Positions 46,263 to 56,188 of a stretch of DNA of 64,000 bases are shown here, piece after piece. The notes below the pieces were generated by a model. That model had not been told where the DNA came from, did no database searches, and worked only from the letters and a program-made list of their open reading frames with translations. Each line of letters starts with the position of its first letter. Within the stretch, counting starts at the first letter, position 1. The position numbers and the translations under genes are program-made. The DNA comes from Acinetobacter sp. ANC 4169 (GTDB lineage Bacteria; Pseudomonadota; Gammaproteobacteria; Pseudomonadales; Moraxellaceae): contig NZ_NEGE01000010.1 in the NCBI RefSeq assembly GCF_002135355.1, positions 91,199 to 155,198 on the forward strand, given 5' to 3'.

Positions 46263-47284
46263 TGCAATTTTGTTGTTTGTTCAGATTGGACTTGCTGTGA
46301 AATTGAGCTGGCAAAACCCTGGCCCATTGAACTGCCTACACGTCCCAATACAGAATCGAAAGGACTATATTCGATGGTGTAGTTGACTGCTTTTTCTACT
46401 TTCAGCTCTCGTTTTAAACTATTTAAACTGCCAGTACGGTCTGCAATGCCCAATTTCACTGCTTGCTCACCGGTCCAGAACAGACCTGAGAATATTGCAG
46501 GATCAGTCGATTTCAATTTTTTACCACGACCCTGTTTCACGGCATTGATAAAGTGTTCATGTACATTATCCAGAACCCCTTGTACATGAGCTTTTTGCGC
46601 AGCATCAACCGGCTGAGTCATCGACAAGATGGCTTTATTTTCACCTGAAGTCATGGTGCGGTCTTCAACGCCTAATTTTTGCATTAAACCATTCACGCCA
46701 TAATTCGGCATGATCACACCAATCGAGCCCACAAGGCTTGATGGATTAACAATAATTTCATCCGCAGCAGAGGCAATATAATATGCACCTGAGGCACCGG
46801 TATCACCAATGATTGCATACAGTTTTTTATCGCTATGGGCTTTCTTCAAATATTGAATTTCCTGCCAGATTTCATCCGATTGAACCGGCGAACCACCTGG
46901 CGAATTAATATTTAAAACCACGGCCTTGCTTTGCTTATTTTCAAAGGCTTTCTTGAGCGCTTTGACTGTATCGGTGCTATTCACGCTTTGCTTGTCTGCA
47001 GCAATGGTGCCAATAATATCAACCACGGCAATATGAGAACTGGTGGTTGCTGTTGGATCCGCAGTAGATGTACTACAGCTTTTCGCCAGTAACACTAAAA
47101 TGAAAAGGATATAAGCAAAAGTTAGGAATTTAAAGAAGATTCCCCAACGACGTGCACGGCGCTGTTCTTCTACAGAGGCTAAAACGGCTTTTTCTAAAAT
47201 ATGCCATTCTTTTCCAGATATATTTTGACTATTATGTTGTGTGTTCTGAATTTCATTTTCTGGTTTTGGTGGCCAATCGGACAT
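46259..47284 (-). CDS. sppA: Signal peptide peptidase SppA-like (S49 family)
   Basis: 341 residues, the short 36K-type form. One membrane helix (WGIFFKFLTFAYILFILVLLA, about 44-64). Serine protease core: NSPGGSPVQSDEIWQEIQ, the GDTGASGAYYIASAADEI motif with catalytic Ser, and SLVGSIGVIMPNYGVNGLMQKLG. Degrades cleaved signal peptides in the inner membrane. First gene of the operon with the alpha/beta hydrolase. Confidence 0.9.
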   Translation of the reverse strand: MSDWPPKPENEIQNTQHNSQNISGKEWHILEKAVLASVEEQRRARRWGIFFKFLTFAYILFILVLLAKSCSTSTADPTATTSSHIAVVDIIGTIAADKQSVNSTDTVKALKKAFENKQSKAVVLNINSPGGSPVQSDEIWQEIQYLKKAHSDKKLYAIIGDTGASGAYYIASAADEIIVNPSSLVGSIGVIMPNYGVNGLMQKLGVEDRTMTSGENKAILSMTQPVDAAQKAHVQGVLDNVHEHFINAVKQGRGKKLKSTDPAIFSGLFWTGEQAVKLGIADRTGSLNSLKRELKVEKAVNYTIEYSPFDSVLGRVGSSMGQGFASSISQQVQSEQTTKLQ

Positions 47285-47415
47285 GGAAAACGATCCACTG
47301 TTGAGTTAAATTGAACTCATTATATACACTGATCTGGGTAAATCTGTCTAAATTATCTGTTTTCCCTTATAATAAATTTATCTTTTCCATTCTTAATGCA
47401 ATTGACAATACAACA

Positions 47416-48399
47416 ATGACCGATCGAAGCTCTCAGAATACAACCTATCGTCTTTTGCAGTTTATTAGCCGACAACCTATTCAAATTTCTCGATTTATAG
47501 CTCGTGGTTTAGCTGGTCTGGTCAATGCCCTTAAAATTTCTAAAACCTCAGAAACCATTCGACTGAATTTAAATATTGCCTTGCCTGAACTGAGCGATAC
47601 AGAACGGGAAAAAATTACTGCGCAAGCGATTCGCAATGAACTGATGTCTTATTTTGAGTTCTTTAGTATCTGGGGTTCCAGCAATAAAGCCAATCTTGCA
47701 CGCATTCACAACGTACATGGCAAACAGCTGTTACTGGATGCACTTGCCGAAAACAAAGGCGTGGTTTTAATTGTTCCGCATTTTGGCACTTGGGAAATCA
47801 TGAATGCCTATATTGCCCAATTCACCAAAATGACCATCATGTACAAACCGGTGAAAAATGAAGCGGCTGATCGGTTTGTCCGTAATGCCCGTAGCCGCGA
47901 ACAGGCAACTTTAGTGCCTACCGATGAATCCGGAGTTCGCCAGATTTTTAAGGCCTTAAAACAGGGGGGAACGACGGTGATTTTACCAGACCATACCCCA
48001 AATGTTGGCGGTGAAATGATTCCTTATTTTGGACTGCCTTTGGCCACCAGTAACCTAAGTGCCAAACTGATCCAAAAAACCAAAGCCAAAACTTTGTTTT
48101 TATATGCACTGCGCAATGATGATCAAGGCTTTGATTTGCATTTTGAAGCAATTGATGAACGCATCTATTCGGTCGATACTAATCAAGGCACAGGCATTAT
48201 TTTTCAAGCCATTGAAAACCTGATCCGCCGTTATCCTGAGCATTACCACTGGAGCTATAAACGCTTTAAAGCCAGTCCTGAATTGGATGCACTGTATCAT
48301 CTCAATAAAACAGAGGCTTTAGCTTTGGTAGATAAAATCCGTGCCGAGACTACAGCTCAAAATATTGCAATTCCAGTAGAAAATGCACAGGTCTTATAA
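47416..48399 (+). CDS. LpxL/LpxM-family lipid A acyltransferase-like protein
   Basis: From ATG 47416 (MTDRSSQNTTYRLLQFISRQ), 327 residues. The frame can be extended to a TTG at 47311, but that leader is unlike the family. HFGTWE is the HX4(D/E) acyltransferase motif, followed by MYKPVKNEAAD, DESGVRQIFKALKQGG, LPDHTPNVGGEMIPYFG and HYHWSYKRFK. Typical of Kdo2-lipid A secondary acyltransferases and lysophospholipid acyltransferases. Which acyl step cannot be told. Confidence 0.82.
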   Translation: MTDRSSQNTTYRLLQFISRQPIQISRFIARGLAGLVNALKISKTSETIRLNLNIALPELSDTEREKITAQAIRNELMSYFEFFSIWGSSNKANLARIHNVHGKQLLLDALAENKGVVLIVPHFGTWEIMNAYIAQFTKMTIMYKPVKNEAADRFVRNARSREQATLVPTDESGVRQIFKALKQGGTTVILPDHTPNVGGEMIPYFGLPLATSNLSAKLIQKTKAKTLFLYALRNDDQGFDLHFEAIDERIYSVDTNQGTGIIFQAIENLIRRYPEHYHWSYKRFKASPELDALYHLNKTEALALVDKIRAETTAQNIAIPVENAQVL

Positions 48400-48406
48400 T
48401 TGAGTA

Positions 48407-50857
48407 TCATGATTTAAGTTTAGCAGCTGCACGCTTTAACCATTGCCTTTGTTCGCGCGCATAATGTAATTGCATCTGTCCATTGGCCTGTCTGATAAAC
48501 TGAATACTGCCCTGCTGTACTGTGCTCAATACAGGAATATTCAGCTGCTGTAGACGTTGCAATGTCATTTTACTGGGATGTCCATAGCGATTGTTAAAGC
48601 CTGCCGATGCGATCACGATTTTCGGGTTTAACTGTTTTAAAAAAGCATAGGCTGAGCTGTGCCGACTGCCATGATGCCCCAAAACCAGTACATCCACTTT
48701 TAAATCTGGATAATCCTGCAAAATTTGATATTCGGTTTGCCAACCAGCATCGGCCATCAGTAAAAAATTCTGATAAGGCTGGGCATTTTTCACCTGTAAA
48801 TAAATCACACAGGACATTTCATTTTTCTCAGCCTTGGCATAGACCAGATTTTCGGCTTTGGGTGACAACACGGTCATATCCACATGGTTTTTCCAATGCC
48901 ATTGCAGGCCCTGCCGGCAATAATCAAAACGGCTTGAACGTGGAATTTCAACTTGCTCATTGGAATAGACCTGCTTGATCGCCAAGTCATATTTAATCGA
49001 CTGATAAGCGCCATAATGATCCAGATCGAGATGGGTCAGAATCAGTTGATCCAATTGATGAACACCCTTCACCGATAAAAAGGGCAAAATAATTTGCTTG
49101 CCGATGCTGAATTTAGCCTCATCATAGTTACCACCCATATCAATCATCAGGGTCTGGTCTTGATCCCGAATAAAAATTGCCTGCCCTTGCCCTACATCCA
49201 ATACATTCAATTCAAACTGGTTTTTACTGGCATCTAATGTTACTAGAGGAATAAAACACAATACCGCCCAGGCTTTAGGCAACACATTGCGCGGCAAAAA
49301 CAGAATGATCAAACCTAAACATAGACTGAGCCATACGGCAAAATTCATGGCAATGGGCTGTAATGTCGGAGCAAACAGCCAATCTAAAAGTTGCAATAAC
49401 CATAGTAAAGCTGCAAGACACAGATCATTGAGTTGTAAAACCAGACTACCCAACGGTTCAGCAATGAAATAACACAGCGCTGCGAGCAGATCCAAAGGCA
49501 CAATCACCAGACCAATCCAGGGAATGGCAAACAGATTACTCAGTGGCGTAATCCATGCAATCTGCTTAAAAAACAGCATCATCAATGGAAATAAAGCCAG
49601 AAATATTTTCCACTGTGATTCGATTAAAAGTTTCAGCTGCAATTTTACGCGTTGCATTCTGCTCTTTAGCTCATCCATGCCACTTTGCTGCTGCACGGTT
49701 TGATAAATGCGTAACAATACAAAACATGCGCCATAAGACAGCCAAAATGCAGCCGATAAAATACTAAAGGGATCAAAAATTAATAGCATAGATGCACTAA
49801 ACAGCAAAATATTAAGCGGTCGAACCTTTTGTTTGAATAAGATAAACAGACTGATCAATACACAGCTCAACAGCGTTCTTAACGCCGGAATTTCAAAGCC
49901 GACAAATGCACAGTACAGCGCCACACTCGCGCAAAAAGGCCAGATCAGCAGATATTGCTTGGGCCATTTTAAATAGAGCTGTGGTCGATAACGACGAATT
50001 AGCTGATGCAGGCTCCAACACAGTAGTACGGCAAAAATCAGCACATGCGGTCCCGATATGGCGAGTAAATGGCTCATGCCGAAGCGCTGAAATAACTGTT
50101 CAGTTTCTGGGTCAAGTAAACTTTTATCTCCGGTCAATAAAGCCAGCATCAAACCTTTATGCTGCACCGGCTGCTGATTGATAAAATTGCGCAATGCTAA
50201 ACGCTGTTGTTCGACCCAGAGTTGAATCTGATTGGAAACAGAACCTTGTTGCCTAAGATGTCGACCATAGCCCAAAGCAGTGACTTGCTGTTGTGACAGC
50301 TTTTCTATTGCAGAGACTTTAAATCCAGACATGATATTTTGCTGGATATACCATTGTTCCTGATCAAAGGCGCCTTCAGTTGCATAGCTATGCGCTGGCA
50401 GAATCTGGCCATGCATGCGGTAATATTGACCTAGCTCAAGTACAGATTTGGAACCCGAATCCATTTCATTTTTTAAAAATGCCTGCCACTGCACCACTTC
50501 TGTATGGCGATTCAGTATCTGGATTTTTTGTTGTATTGACTGATCGCCCAACTCATTGATGTTTTTAACATAGCCAATCACCTCCACCGCTTCAGTCTGT
50601 TGTTCCCTGAACTGCAAGCGCTCATTTAATTGAAGTTCAGCATAGTGATAGCCCAGGGTTAGGCCCAGACAGAAGGCAATGCAAAGCTGTAAAAACTTAA
50701 AGTACAAGCGCTGGACATGTTTGAGCACTGTCAGTTTTAACAGCAAAGTCAGAATAAAAAGAGCAATACCGGGAACCAGCCATAACTGCAAAAGTGGAAA
50801 AGTTTTCCCCATTGTTGCAATGCCCAGCACCCAACCGATACAGATCATTTGAATCAT
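48407..50857 (-). CDS. comEC: ComEC/Rec2 DNA internalisation channel
   Basis: Inner-membrane channel for single-stranded DNA in natural transformation. 816 residues: membrane helices at the N-terminus, an OB-like periplasmic domain (about 75-230), the competence domain with GDKSLLDPETEQLFQRFGMSHLLAISGPHVLIFAVLLC, and a C-terminal metallo-beta-lactamase domain (GQGQAIFIRD, THLDLDHYGAY, LGHHGSRHSSAYAFL). Acinetobacter homologues are called ComA. Ends close to the acyltransferase, convergent. Confidence 0.92.
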   Translation of the reverse strand: MIQMICIGWVLGIATMGKTFPLLQLWLVPGIALFILTLLLKLTVLKHVQRLYFKFLQLCIAFCLGLTLGYHYAELQLNERLQFREQQTEAVEVIGYVKNINELGDQSIQQKIQILNRHTEVVQWQAFLKNEMDSGSKSVLELGQYYRMHGQILPAHSYATEGAFDQEQWYIQQNIMSGFKVSAIEKLSQQQVTALGYGRHLRQQGSVSNQIQLWVEQQRLALRNFINQQPVQHKGLMLALLTGDKSLLDPETEQLFQRFGMSHLLAISGPHVLIFAVLLCWSLHQLIRRYRPQLYLKWPKQYLLIWPFCASVALYCAFVGFEIPALRTLLSCVLISLFILFKQKVRPLNILLFSASMLLIFDPFSILSAAFWLSYGACFVLLRIYQTVQQQSGMDELKSRMQRVKLQLKLLIESQWKIFLALFPLMMLFFKQIAWITPLSNLFAIPWIGLVIVPLDLLAALCYFIAEPLGSLVLQLNDLCLAALLWLLQLLDWLFAPTLQPIAMNFAVWLSLCLGLIILFLPRNVLPKAWAVLCFIPLVTLDASKNQFELNVLDVGQGQAIFIRDQDQTLMIDMGGNYDEAKFSIGKQIILPFLSVKGVHQLDQLILTHLDLDHYGAYQSIKYDLAIKQVYSNEQVEIPRSSRFDYCRQGLQWHWKNHVDMTVLSPKAENLVYAKAEKNEMSCVIYLQVKNAQPYQNFLLMADAGWQTEYQILQDYPDLKVDVLVLGHHGSRHSSAYAFLKQLNPKIVIASAGFNNRYGHPSKMTLQRLQQLNIPVLSTVQQGSIQFIRQANGQMQLHYAREQRQWLKRAAAKLKS

Positions 50858-50891
50858 TGTTATTATAATTTATTTATTTTTGGCAATATTA

Positions 50892-50911
50892 AAGCCCACC
50901 GGAGTGAGCTT
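50892..50911 (-). terminator. Hairpin terminator downstream of lolD
   Basis: AAGCTCAC-TCCG-GTGGGCTT on the minus strand (one G-T pair) with a weak T tail. Separates lolD from comEC. Confidence 0.55.
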
Positions 50912-50942
50912 CAATTGATTTTTTAATTTATCGATCAGCGTC

Positions 50943-51059
50943 GAGGGTTGGTTGACACTTCGTCTATGTTTGCGACGACGAGTATTTTTTACGTTGTATA
51001 TATCTCATTGTTTAATTGGAGCTTACAACGCAAACCATTTATGAAATGTCAACCAAGCC
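50943..51059. repeat. Long imperfect inverted repeat between lolD and comEC
   Basis: Arms of about 32 bp: the plus-strand arm at 50943-50974 (TTGGTTGACA at 50948-50957, then TTC.T..ATG.TTTGCG) and the opposite arm at 51028-51059 (TGTCAACCAA at 51047-51056). About 26 of 32 positions match. The loop is roughly 50 bp and AT-rich. The right arm ends at the lolD stop. Either a small mobile-element remnant or a long RNA hairpin. Confidence 0.55.
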
Positions 51060-51743
51060 TTAAGCATCAATCCAGACACCATCTTGCATATGCAAAATAG
51101 AATCGGCAGTCTGCGCCAGCTGTTCATCATGGGTCACAATCAGCATCGCCATATTGAACTCATTGCGTAATTCACTGAGCAGTTCAAAAATTTTTACTGC
51201 CGTTTTACGATCCAGGTTACCTGTCGGTTCATCGGCCAGCATCAGTTCTGGCTTTGCGACCAAAGCACGTGCCAATGCCACACGCTGGCGTTCACCACCA
51301 GACAGCTCACCGGGTTTATGAGTCATACGGTGCGACAACCCAACCCGATTGAGCAGATATTCTGCCTGTTCCTTGGATTGCTTGTAGTTGGTACCTGCAC
51401 GAAGCATTAGTGGCATGGCCACATTTTCCAGTGCAGTAAATTCAGGTAATAAATGATGGAATTGATAAACAAAACCCAGATGCTGATTACGTAAATAACC
51501 GCGTTCAGCTTCACCCAACGTATCAAAGCGCTTGCCGTTTAAAAACACCTGCCCTTCGGTTGGACCATCCAGCCCCCCCAACACATGCAGCAAGGTACTT
51601 TTGCCGGAACCGCTCGAACCGACAATGGAAACAAACTCACCCGCTTTAACTTGTAAGGACAAGTTTTTAATCACCTCGACCGTAGTTTTGCCATCGGTAA
51701 AACTTTTCGAGATATTTTTCGCTTCGAGGACAATATTACTCAT
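51060..51743 (-). CDS. lolD: LolD, ATPase of the lipoprotein-releasing complex
   Basis: ATP-binding subunit that powers release of lipoproteins from the inner membrane to LolA. 227 residues from ATG 51743 (MSNIVLEAKNISKSF); the frame extends to 51803, but that part overlaps the upstream gene. Walker A GSSGSGKST at 42-50, signature LSGGERQRVALARAL, Walker B LMLADEPTGNLD, and the LolD-specific QFHHLLPEFTALENVAMP. The start overlaps the end of the permease gene by 8 bp. Confidence 0.95.
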   Translation of the reverse strand: MSNIVLEAKNISKSFTDGKTTVEVIKNLSLQVKAGEFVSIVGSSGSGKSTLLHVLGGLDGPTEGQVFLNGKRFDTLGEAERGYLRNQHLGFVYQFHHLLPEFTALENVAMPLMLRAGTNYKQSKEQAEYLLNRVGLSHRMTHKPGELSGGERQRVALARALVAKPELMLADEPTGNLDRKTAVKIFELLSELRNEFNMAMLIVTHDEQLAQTADSILHMQDGVWIDA

Positions 51744-52971
51744 AACGTAAGGCCTCTGCTGGTTGAGTTTTGGCAGCACGTAATGCCGGATAAATCGTGG
51801 CAAGGAAACTTAAAACTAAAGACAGGCTCACAATCACCACGACATCTTGCCAACGTAAATAAGACGGCAAGTAATTAATGAAATAAGCATCAAACAGGTT
51901 CCAGCCAAATGCGGTATTTAACCAGCCTATTACATTGCTAATACTTGAAGCGAAGATAATCCCCAGAATGGCACCTGAAACCGTACCGATCACGCCAATG
52001 ATAGTGCCCTGTACCATAAAAATTCGGGTAATGGTTGCAGGCGAAGCACCTAAAGTACGTAAAATCGCGATGTCGGATTTCTTGTCGGTGACCACCATCA
52101 CCAGTGAGGACACGATGTTAAATACCGCCACCAGTACAATCAGGAACAGCAGCAAGCTGACCATGGCTTTTTCCATCTGGATGGCGCTGAATAGATTACC
52201 GTGGGTATAGGTCCAGTTCGATGCATAGAAATTGTTTGGCAGGTCTTTGACAATATCATCAGCCACTTCAGGTGCCAGGAAAATATCATCCAGTTTTAGA
52301 CGCACACCTTGAGCACCATCCGGCAAGCGCAATAAAGTGGAGGCATCATTCAAGGCGATATAACCCATCATGGAATCCACTTCCGCCCCGATGCTGAAAA
52401 TACCGACAATTTTAAAGCGCTTAAAGCGTGGCACAACCCCAGCAGGAGATGGCGTTGCTTCAGGCAGCACTAAAGTAATATTGTCGTTTAGTCCCAAACC
52501 CAGTGAATCGGTCATTTGTTTACCTAAAACAATGCCAAACTCACCTTTTTTCAGACTGTCAATACTACCTGCAACCATATGATTTTGGATAATCGAAACT
52601 TTCTTTTCGTATTCAGGTTCGATCCCTGTGACCATGATTCCAGCGACTTGCCCTTGCGCAGTCAGCATCCCCTGTAATTGGGTAAATGGTGCTACGCCTT
52701 TGACATGCTCATGCTGTTGAACTTTTTTTGCAAGTTCAGGCCAATTTGTTAAAATTTGTGTTGAAGAAACAGTCGCTTGAGGTATCATTCCTAAGACGCG
52801 GTTTTTCAGTTCTCGGTCAAAGCCATTCATTACGGATAAGACTGTAATTAATACAGCCACACCTAAGGTGAGACCGATCATGGAAACCAGAGCAATAAAA
52901 GAAATAAAGTGGTTACTACGCCGTGCGCGAGTATATCTCAACCCTATGTACAGCGAGATTGGTTTAAACAT
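51736..52971 (-). CDS. Lipoprotein-releasing permease (LolC/LolE/LolF type)
   Basis: 411 residues, four membrane helices: FISFIALVSMIGLTLGVAVLITVLSVMNGFDRELKNR (about 22-58), then three in the C-terminal half (VSLLLFLIVLVAVFNIVSSLVMVV, IIGVIGTVSGAILGIIFASS and VVVIVSLSLVLSFLATIYPA). Periplasmic domain in between with a hook-like VAPFTQLQGML. Only one permease is present next to lolD, as in bacteria that use a single LolF homodimer; this fits Acinetobacter, as far as I recall. Divergent from the PilZ gene with only 23 bp between starts. Confidence 0.92.
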   Translation of the reverse strand: MFKPISLYIGLRYTRARRSNHFISFIALVSMIGLTLGVAVLITVLSVMNGFDRELKNRVLGMIPQATVSSTQILTNWPELAKKVQQHEHVKGVAPFTQLQGMLTAQGQVAGIMVTGIEPEYEKKVSIIQNHMVAGSIDSLKKGEFGIVLGKQMTDSLGLGLNDNITLVLPEATPSPAGVVPRFKRFKIVGIFSIGAEVDSMMGYIALNDASTLLRLPDGAQGVRLKLDDIFLAPEVADDIVKDLPNNFYASNWTYTHGNLFSAIQMEKAMVSLLLFLIVLVAVFNIVSSLVMVVTDKKSDIAILRTLGASPATITRIFMVQGTIIGVIGTVSGAILGIIFASSISNVIGWLNTAFGWNLFDAYFINYLPSYLRWQDVVVIVSLSLVLSFLATIYPALRAAKTQPAEALRYE

Positions 52972-52994
52972 ACCATTTAGTCCGAGGAATAATT

Positions 52995-53564
52995 ATGGAA
53001 AATTTACAGCATCAAAGCGGCAATATGGAACGCCGCGTTATGTCGCGTATCGATGCTGCCTTGCGAGTTAATTATCAGATTATTTCTGATGATGTCGCGC
53101 TTAATGACCCTTATGATCCTAACTTTGTGCTGCCCCGCTATTTTCTACTACTCGCAGAATTAGATCAATTTGATCACGCATTAAACTACGAATTAGAACA
53201 ATTAACTGAAAAAGATCAACAAATTGCTAGAATATTATCCTTATTCAATCAAAAATTAAACCTTATTACCGGTTCTTTGTACGATGCAATTGTACAATCC
53301 ATGTTACCAATACCGGAACATGTTAATTTTTCCGAAACAGGTTTCAGCTTCTTTAACGAGCACCCTATTCAGGAAGGAACCTATATTCATGTCACGCTCA
53401 GCCACCCTGAGAATTTCTTCCATATTGCCGCGACTGCTCAGGTTGTCTATAGCCGTGCAGAAGAGAACGGTAAATTCCGTACCGGGGCTTATTTTATTAC
53501 CTTACACCCACAAGACCGGGTAAAACTTGCCGAATGTGTCATCCTGAGCAGAAATAAAGACTAA
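52995..53564 (+). CDS. PilZ domain protein
   Basis: 189 residues. Cyclic di-GMP-binding motifs: RRVMSR (about residues 12-17, RxxxR) and VNFSETGFSFF ((D/N)xSxxG), separated by a helical insert (LAELDQFDHALNYELEQLTEKDQQIARILSLFN). Probably controls surface or motility functions in response to c-di-GMP. Ribosome site GAGGAA. Divergent from the Lol permease. Confidence 0.85.
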   Translation: MENLQHQSGNMERRVMSRIDAALRVNYQIISDDVALNDPYDPNFVLPRYFLLLAELDQFDHALNYELEQLTEKDQQIARILSLFNQKLNLITGSLYDAIVQSMLPIPEHVNFSETGFSFFNEHPIQEGTYIHVTLSHPENFFHIAATAQVVYSRAEENGKFRTGAYFITLHPQDRVKLAECVILSRNKD

Positions 53565-53568
53565 ACTT

Positions 53569-54492
53569 TTAACTGTTAGAATTGATGTTGGATTTGATCT
53601 TGGTGGCGAGATTCTGGCTCGCCTTAAGATCACGGTAAAAATAAACAAACAGGCCAAACAACAAAATAAACGCACCAACAAAAACCATCACCGATAATTT
53701 TTCATCATTCAGCAGCGCTCCAAACAGCATGGCCAACATAGGCGTCAATACCGTGGTCAACGATAAGGTGGTTGCCTTAATATTCTGTACCAGTTTGAAA
53801 TAACAGAACATCGCCAATAATGAAGCCATAATCACTGCATAAAACAAACCAATCAATGCCTTGGTATTGGGTATATGATCTGGCGCATGCTGCCAGATAA
53901 ACGGCAACATACACAGCGCAAACAAGCTAGAAACAAGAATGGACCCGGTTGCCTGAGCCATGGGTTTTAGCGGTGCATTGACTTTTTTAACCCAGAAAAT
54001 GGATGCGCAATACACAAAAACACTGATCAGCATTAGCCCTATGCCCATGGGCTGGACATGCTGCTCACTGCCTCCCAGGCAGATGATCCCCAGCCCCAAT
54101 ACCGCAATGCACATGCCCAGCCACTGCACCCGATGCAAATGAATATTAAAGGCAAAACGGCCAATTAATCCGGTCATAATCGGTGCCAAACCAAACATCA
54201 AGGCAATAATGCCTGAGCTTAAATAGGCCGTAGCCAAATAGGTAAAGATTTGCGAACCAATAAAACTACAGGCACCGGCGACATAACTATGCAAGGAAAT
54301 GGCATTGGTCGGCAACTTGATTTTCAGTACGACCAGCAAGCCCAATGCTAAAGGCAAGGCAATGAAAAAGCGCAGTGCCAACGCCCACAAACTATGGATG
54401 TCCGAAACACTCCAGACAATTGCCAGTGGCGTGGTTGCCCAAATAAACACCAATAAGGCATATGTGGACATGATGTTGCTTTTTGACGGCAT
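53569..54492 (-). CDS. DMT-superfamily EamA-type exporter
   Basis: 307 residues, ten predicted membrane helices in two EamA repeats (MSTYALLVFIWATTPLAIVWSVSD... and VLISVFVYCASIFWVKKVNAPL...). Typical metabolite exporter of the drug/metabolite transporter superfamily; the substrate is unknown. The start could be the second Met (MSTYALL, 54471). It is followed upstream on the same strand by the YaiI gene, 12 bp apart. Confidence 0.87.
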   Translation of the reverse strand: MPSKSNIMSTYALLVFIWATTPLAIVWSVSDIHSLWALALRFFIALPLALGLLVVLKIKLPTNAISLHSYVAGACSFIGSQIFTYLATAYLSSGIIALMFGLAPIMTGLIGRFAFNIHLHRVQWLGMCIAVLGLGIICLGGSEQHVQPMGIGLMLISVFVYCASIFWVKKVNAPLKPMAQATGSILVSSLFALCMLPFIWQHAPDHIPNTKALIGLFYAVIMASLLAMFCYFKLVQNIKATTLSLTTVLTPMLAMLFGALLNDEKLSVMVFVGAFILLFGLFVYFYRDLKASQNLATKIKSNINSNS

Positions 54493-54504
54493 GATCAGCT
54501 CAAA

Positions 54505-54975
54505 TTACAGTGCAGTTTTACGTTTCTGTTTCTGGATGGTTTGATCCAATGAACTGGAAAATTCACGTTTATCACGTTCAGAAATCGGGGGCGGACCACC
54601 TGTATTGACACCTGCTCCGCGTAAAGAATCCATGAAATCACGTAAATGCAGACGTGCTTTTACATTGGCAGTGGTATAGATTTCACCGCGAGGATGAATG
54701 GCGATTCCACCCTTTTCAATCACTTGTGCAGCCAGGGGAATGTCCTGTGTCATGACAATATCATGCTCTTTCATGCGCTCGATAATTTCTTTATCTGCAG
54801 CATCTGCGCCACTCATAACCTGAATGGAGTTAATCCGTACTGACGGGGTAATACCCACATTTTGATTGGCGACAAACGTCACTTCCAGCTGATAACGATC
54901 AGAAGCGCGAAGGATCACCTCACGCAGGATTTTAGGCAATGCATCGGCATCCACCCAAAGTTTAAATGGCAGCAC
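54505..54975 (-). CDS. YaiI/YqxD family protein (UPF0178)
   Basis: 156 residues from a GTG start (no ATG fits). [22 protein letters not shown] at the N-terminus; [49 protein letters not shown]; and [26 protein letters not shown]. The conserved Asp residues (DAD, TQDIPLA) suggest a PIN-like nuclease fold. Function not known. Precedes the EamA transporter. Confidence 0.9.
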   Translation of the reverse strand: MLPFKLWVDADALPKILREVILRASDRYQLEVTFVANQNVGITPSVRINSIQVMSGADAADKEIIERMKEHDIVMTQDIPLAAQVIEKGGIAIHPRGEIYTTANVKARLHLRDFMDSLRGAGVNTGGPPPISERDKREFSSSLDQTIQKQKRKTAL

Positions 54976-55245
54976 ACCACATCCATAGTCAAAAAAGAAG
55001 AGTACCTAGTTTAGCAAATTCCATGTGACAGGAGGATGGCTAAATCGATTCAGCTGATGTGCTATTTTTTATATTTACCCAAGCTGGTCATGTTTTCATG
55101 GCACAGTTTCAGATTTCAGCGCATCCATATGCAGAATTTTGAGTACATTTCAGGGACTTTGATGCTTTAATTTGGCCATATGACTTGAAATTTAACAATA
55201 ACCCTCGATTTAATAGATAAATACAACCCAACATCAATTGTGAAT

Positions 55246-56175
55246 ATGAAAAATCAAAATAGACCGGAACTGATCACCATTGAAGATCAGAACTTTGGCA
55301 GTCATGTCGAACATTGGAATCTGCTCACAGAAAATCCGGCTACAGATGTGCCCAAGTGGCTGGGTCTGGCTCTTGATGCACCAATCATGCCGATGGGTTT
55401 ATGTAAAGAAGAATGCGACATGGATGCATCCGCCTGGCTTATTCAAGGGCCTAAACAGGCAACAGTGCAAATGACCCAAGTCATTGCGGTTGAAAATAAC
55501 AAACCACAAGCGGTAAAAACGGCATTTCCAAGTTTTGAAAGTCCCTATAAGGTCCCGGCTACGATTGAACGGATTATCACCTGTAAATCCAACACCCAGG
55601 CGGTACTGCGCTTGAACTTGGGGGCCAATACCATTGTCTATGCCTTTGATACGCTGTATAGCGTCAATCATGACCACTATGAAAAAGATCAACCCTATCT
55701 GGCACAGCTCAATGCCTGGGCCTATGAACTGGAAGCTGTTTCAGACCATGAGCAACTTGTGGTGGATGATCCGGCCTCCATTAAACATCACCGTGCCTTG
55801 AATGACATTCTTGCTGCCAATAACGGCGTGGCACCTGCCAATTTGCAAGAACAGATTGATGCCTGGGAACCCAAATCGGAAGATGACAAAGAACCAGTCA
55901 CCGTCGATTTTTCCAGAATGGTCGCCTATCTGTATGGCGAAAATATGGGACAGGAAGATGAAGCCTGGTTCCAGGGCAATATTGTCGGTAAAACCTCTAT
56001 GTCATTTATGCAGCAGGAATATACCCTGTATGACGTTGCCTTGATTCATGATGAAAATCAGGAAGCCACCCTGATTCGTATTGCAACCAAGAATAAAGCC
56101 CATAAAGACTTTCAAATTGGTCAATTCATTCGTGGCAATTTATGGATTCAAGTGAATATTTACACTAAAAAATAA
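55246..56175 (+). CDS. Unknown acidic soluble protein
   Basis: 309 residues from ATG 55246; a GTG two codons up (55240) is also possible. No signal peptide or membrane helix. Sequence features: HWNLLTENPATDVPKWLGLALDAPIMPMGLCKEECDMDASAWLI, VNHDHYEKDQPYLAQLNAWAYELEAVSDHEQLVVDDP and RGNLWIQVNIYTKK. No recognised family. Acid-rich, with a compact terminator afterwards. Confidence 0.75.
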   Translation: MKNQNRPELITIEDQNFGSHVEHWNLLTENPATDVPKWLGLALDAPIMPMGLCKEECDMDASAWLIQGPKQATVQMTQVIAVENNKPQAVKTAFPSFESPYKVPATIERIITCKSNTQAVLRLNLGANTIVYAFDTLYSVNHDHYEKDQPYLAQLNAWAYELEAVSDHEQLVVDDPASIKHHRALNDILAANNGVAPANLQEQIDAWEPKSEDDKEPVTVDFSRMVAYLYGENMGQEDEAWFQGNIVGKTSMSFMQQEYTLYDVALIHDENQEATLIRIATKNKAHKDFQIGQFIRGNLWIQVNIYTKK

Positions 56176-56188
56176 TTTTTTATAAATG

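Noticed and set aside
55415..55427. GCGACATGGATGC, similar to the dispersed repeat core
   Set aside because: Inside a coding sequence (codons for CDMDA), with no matching arm; coincidence.
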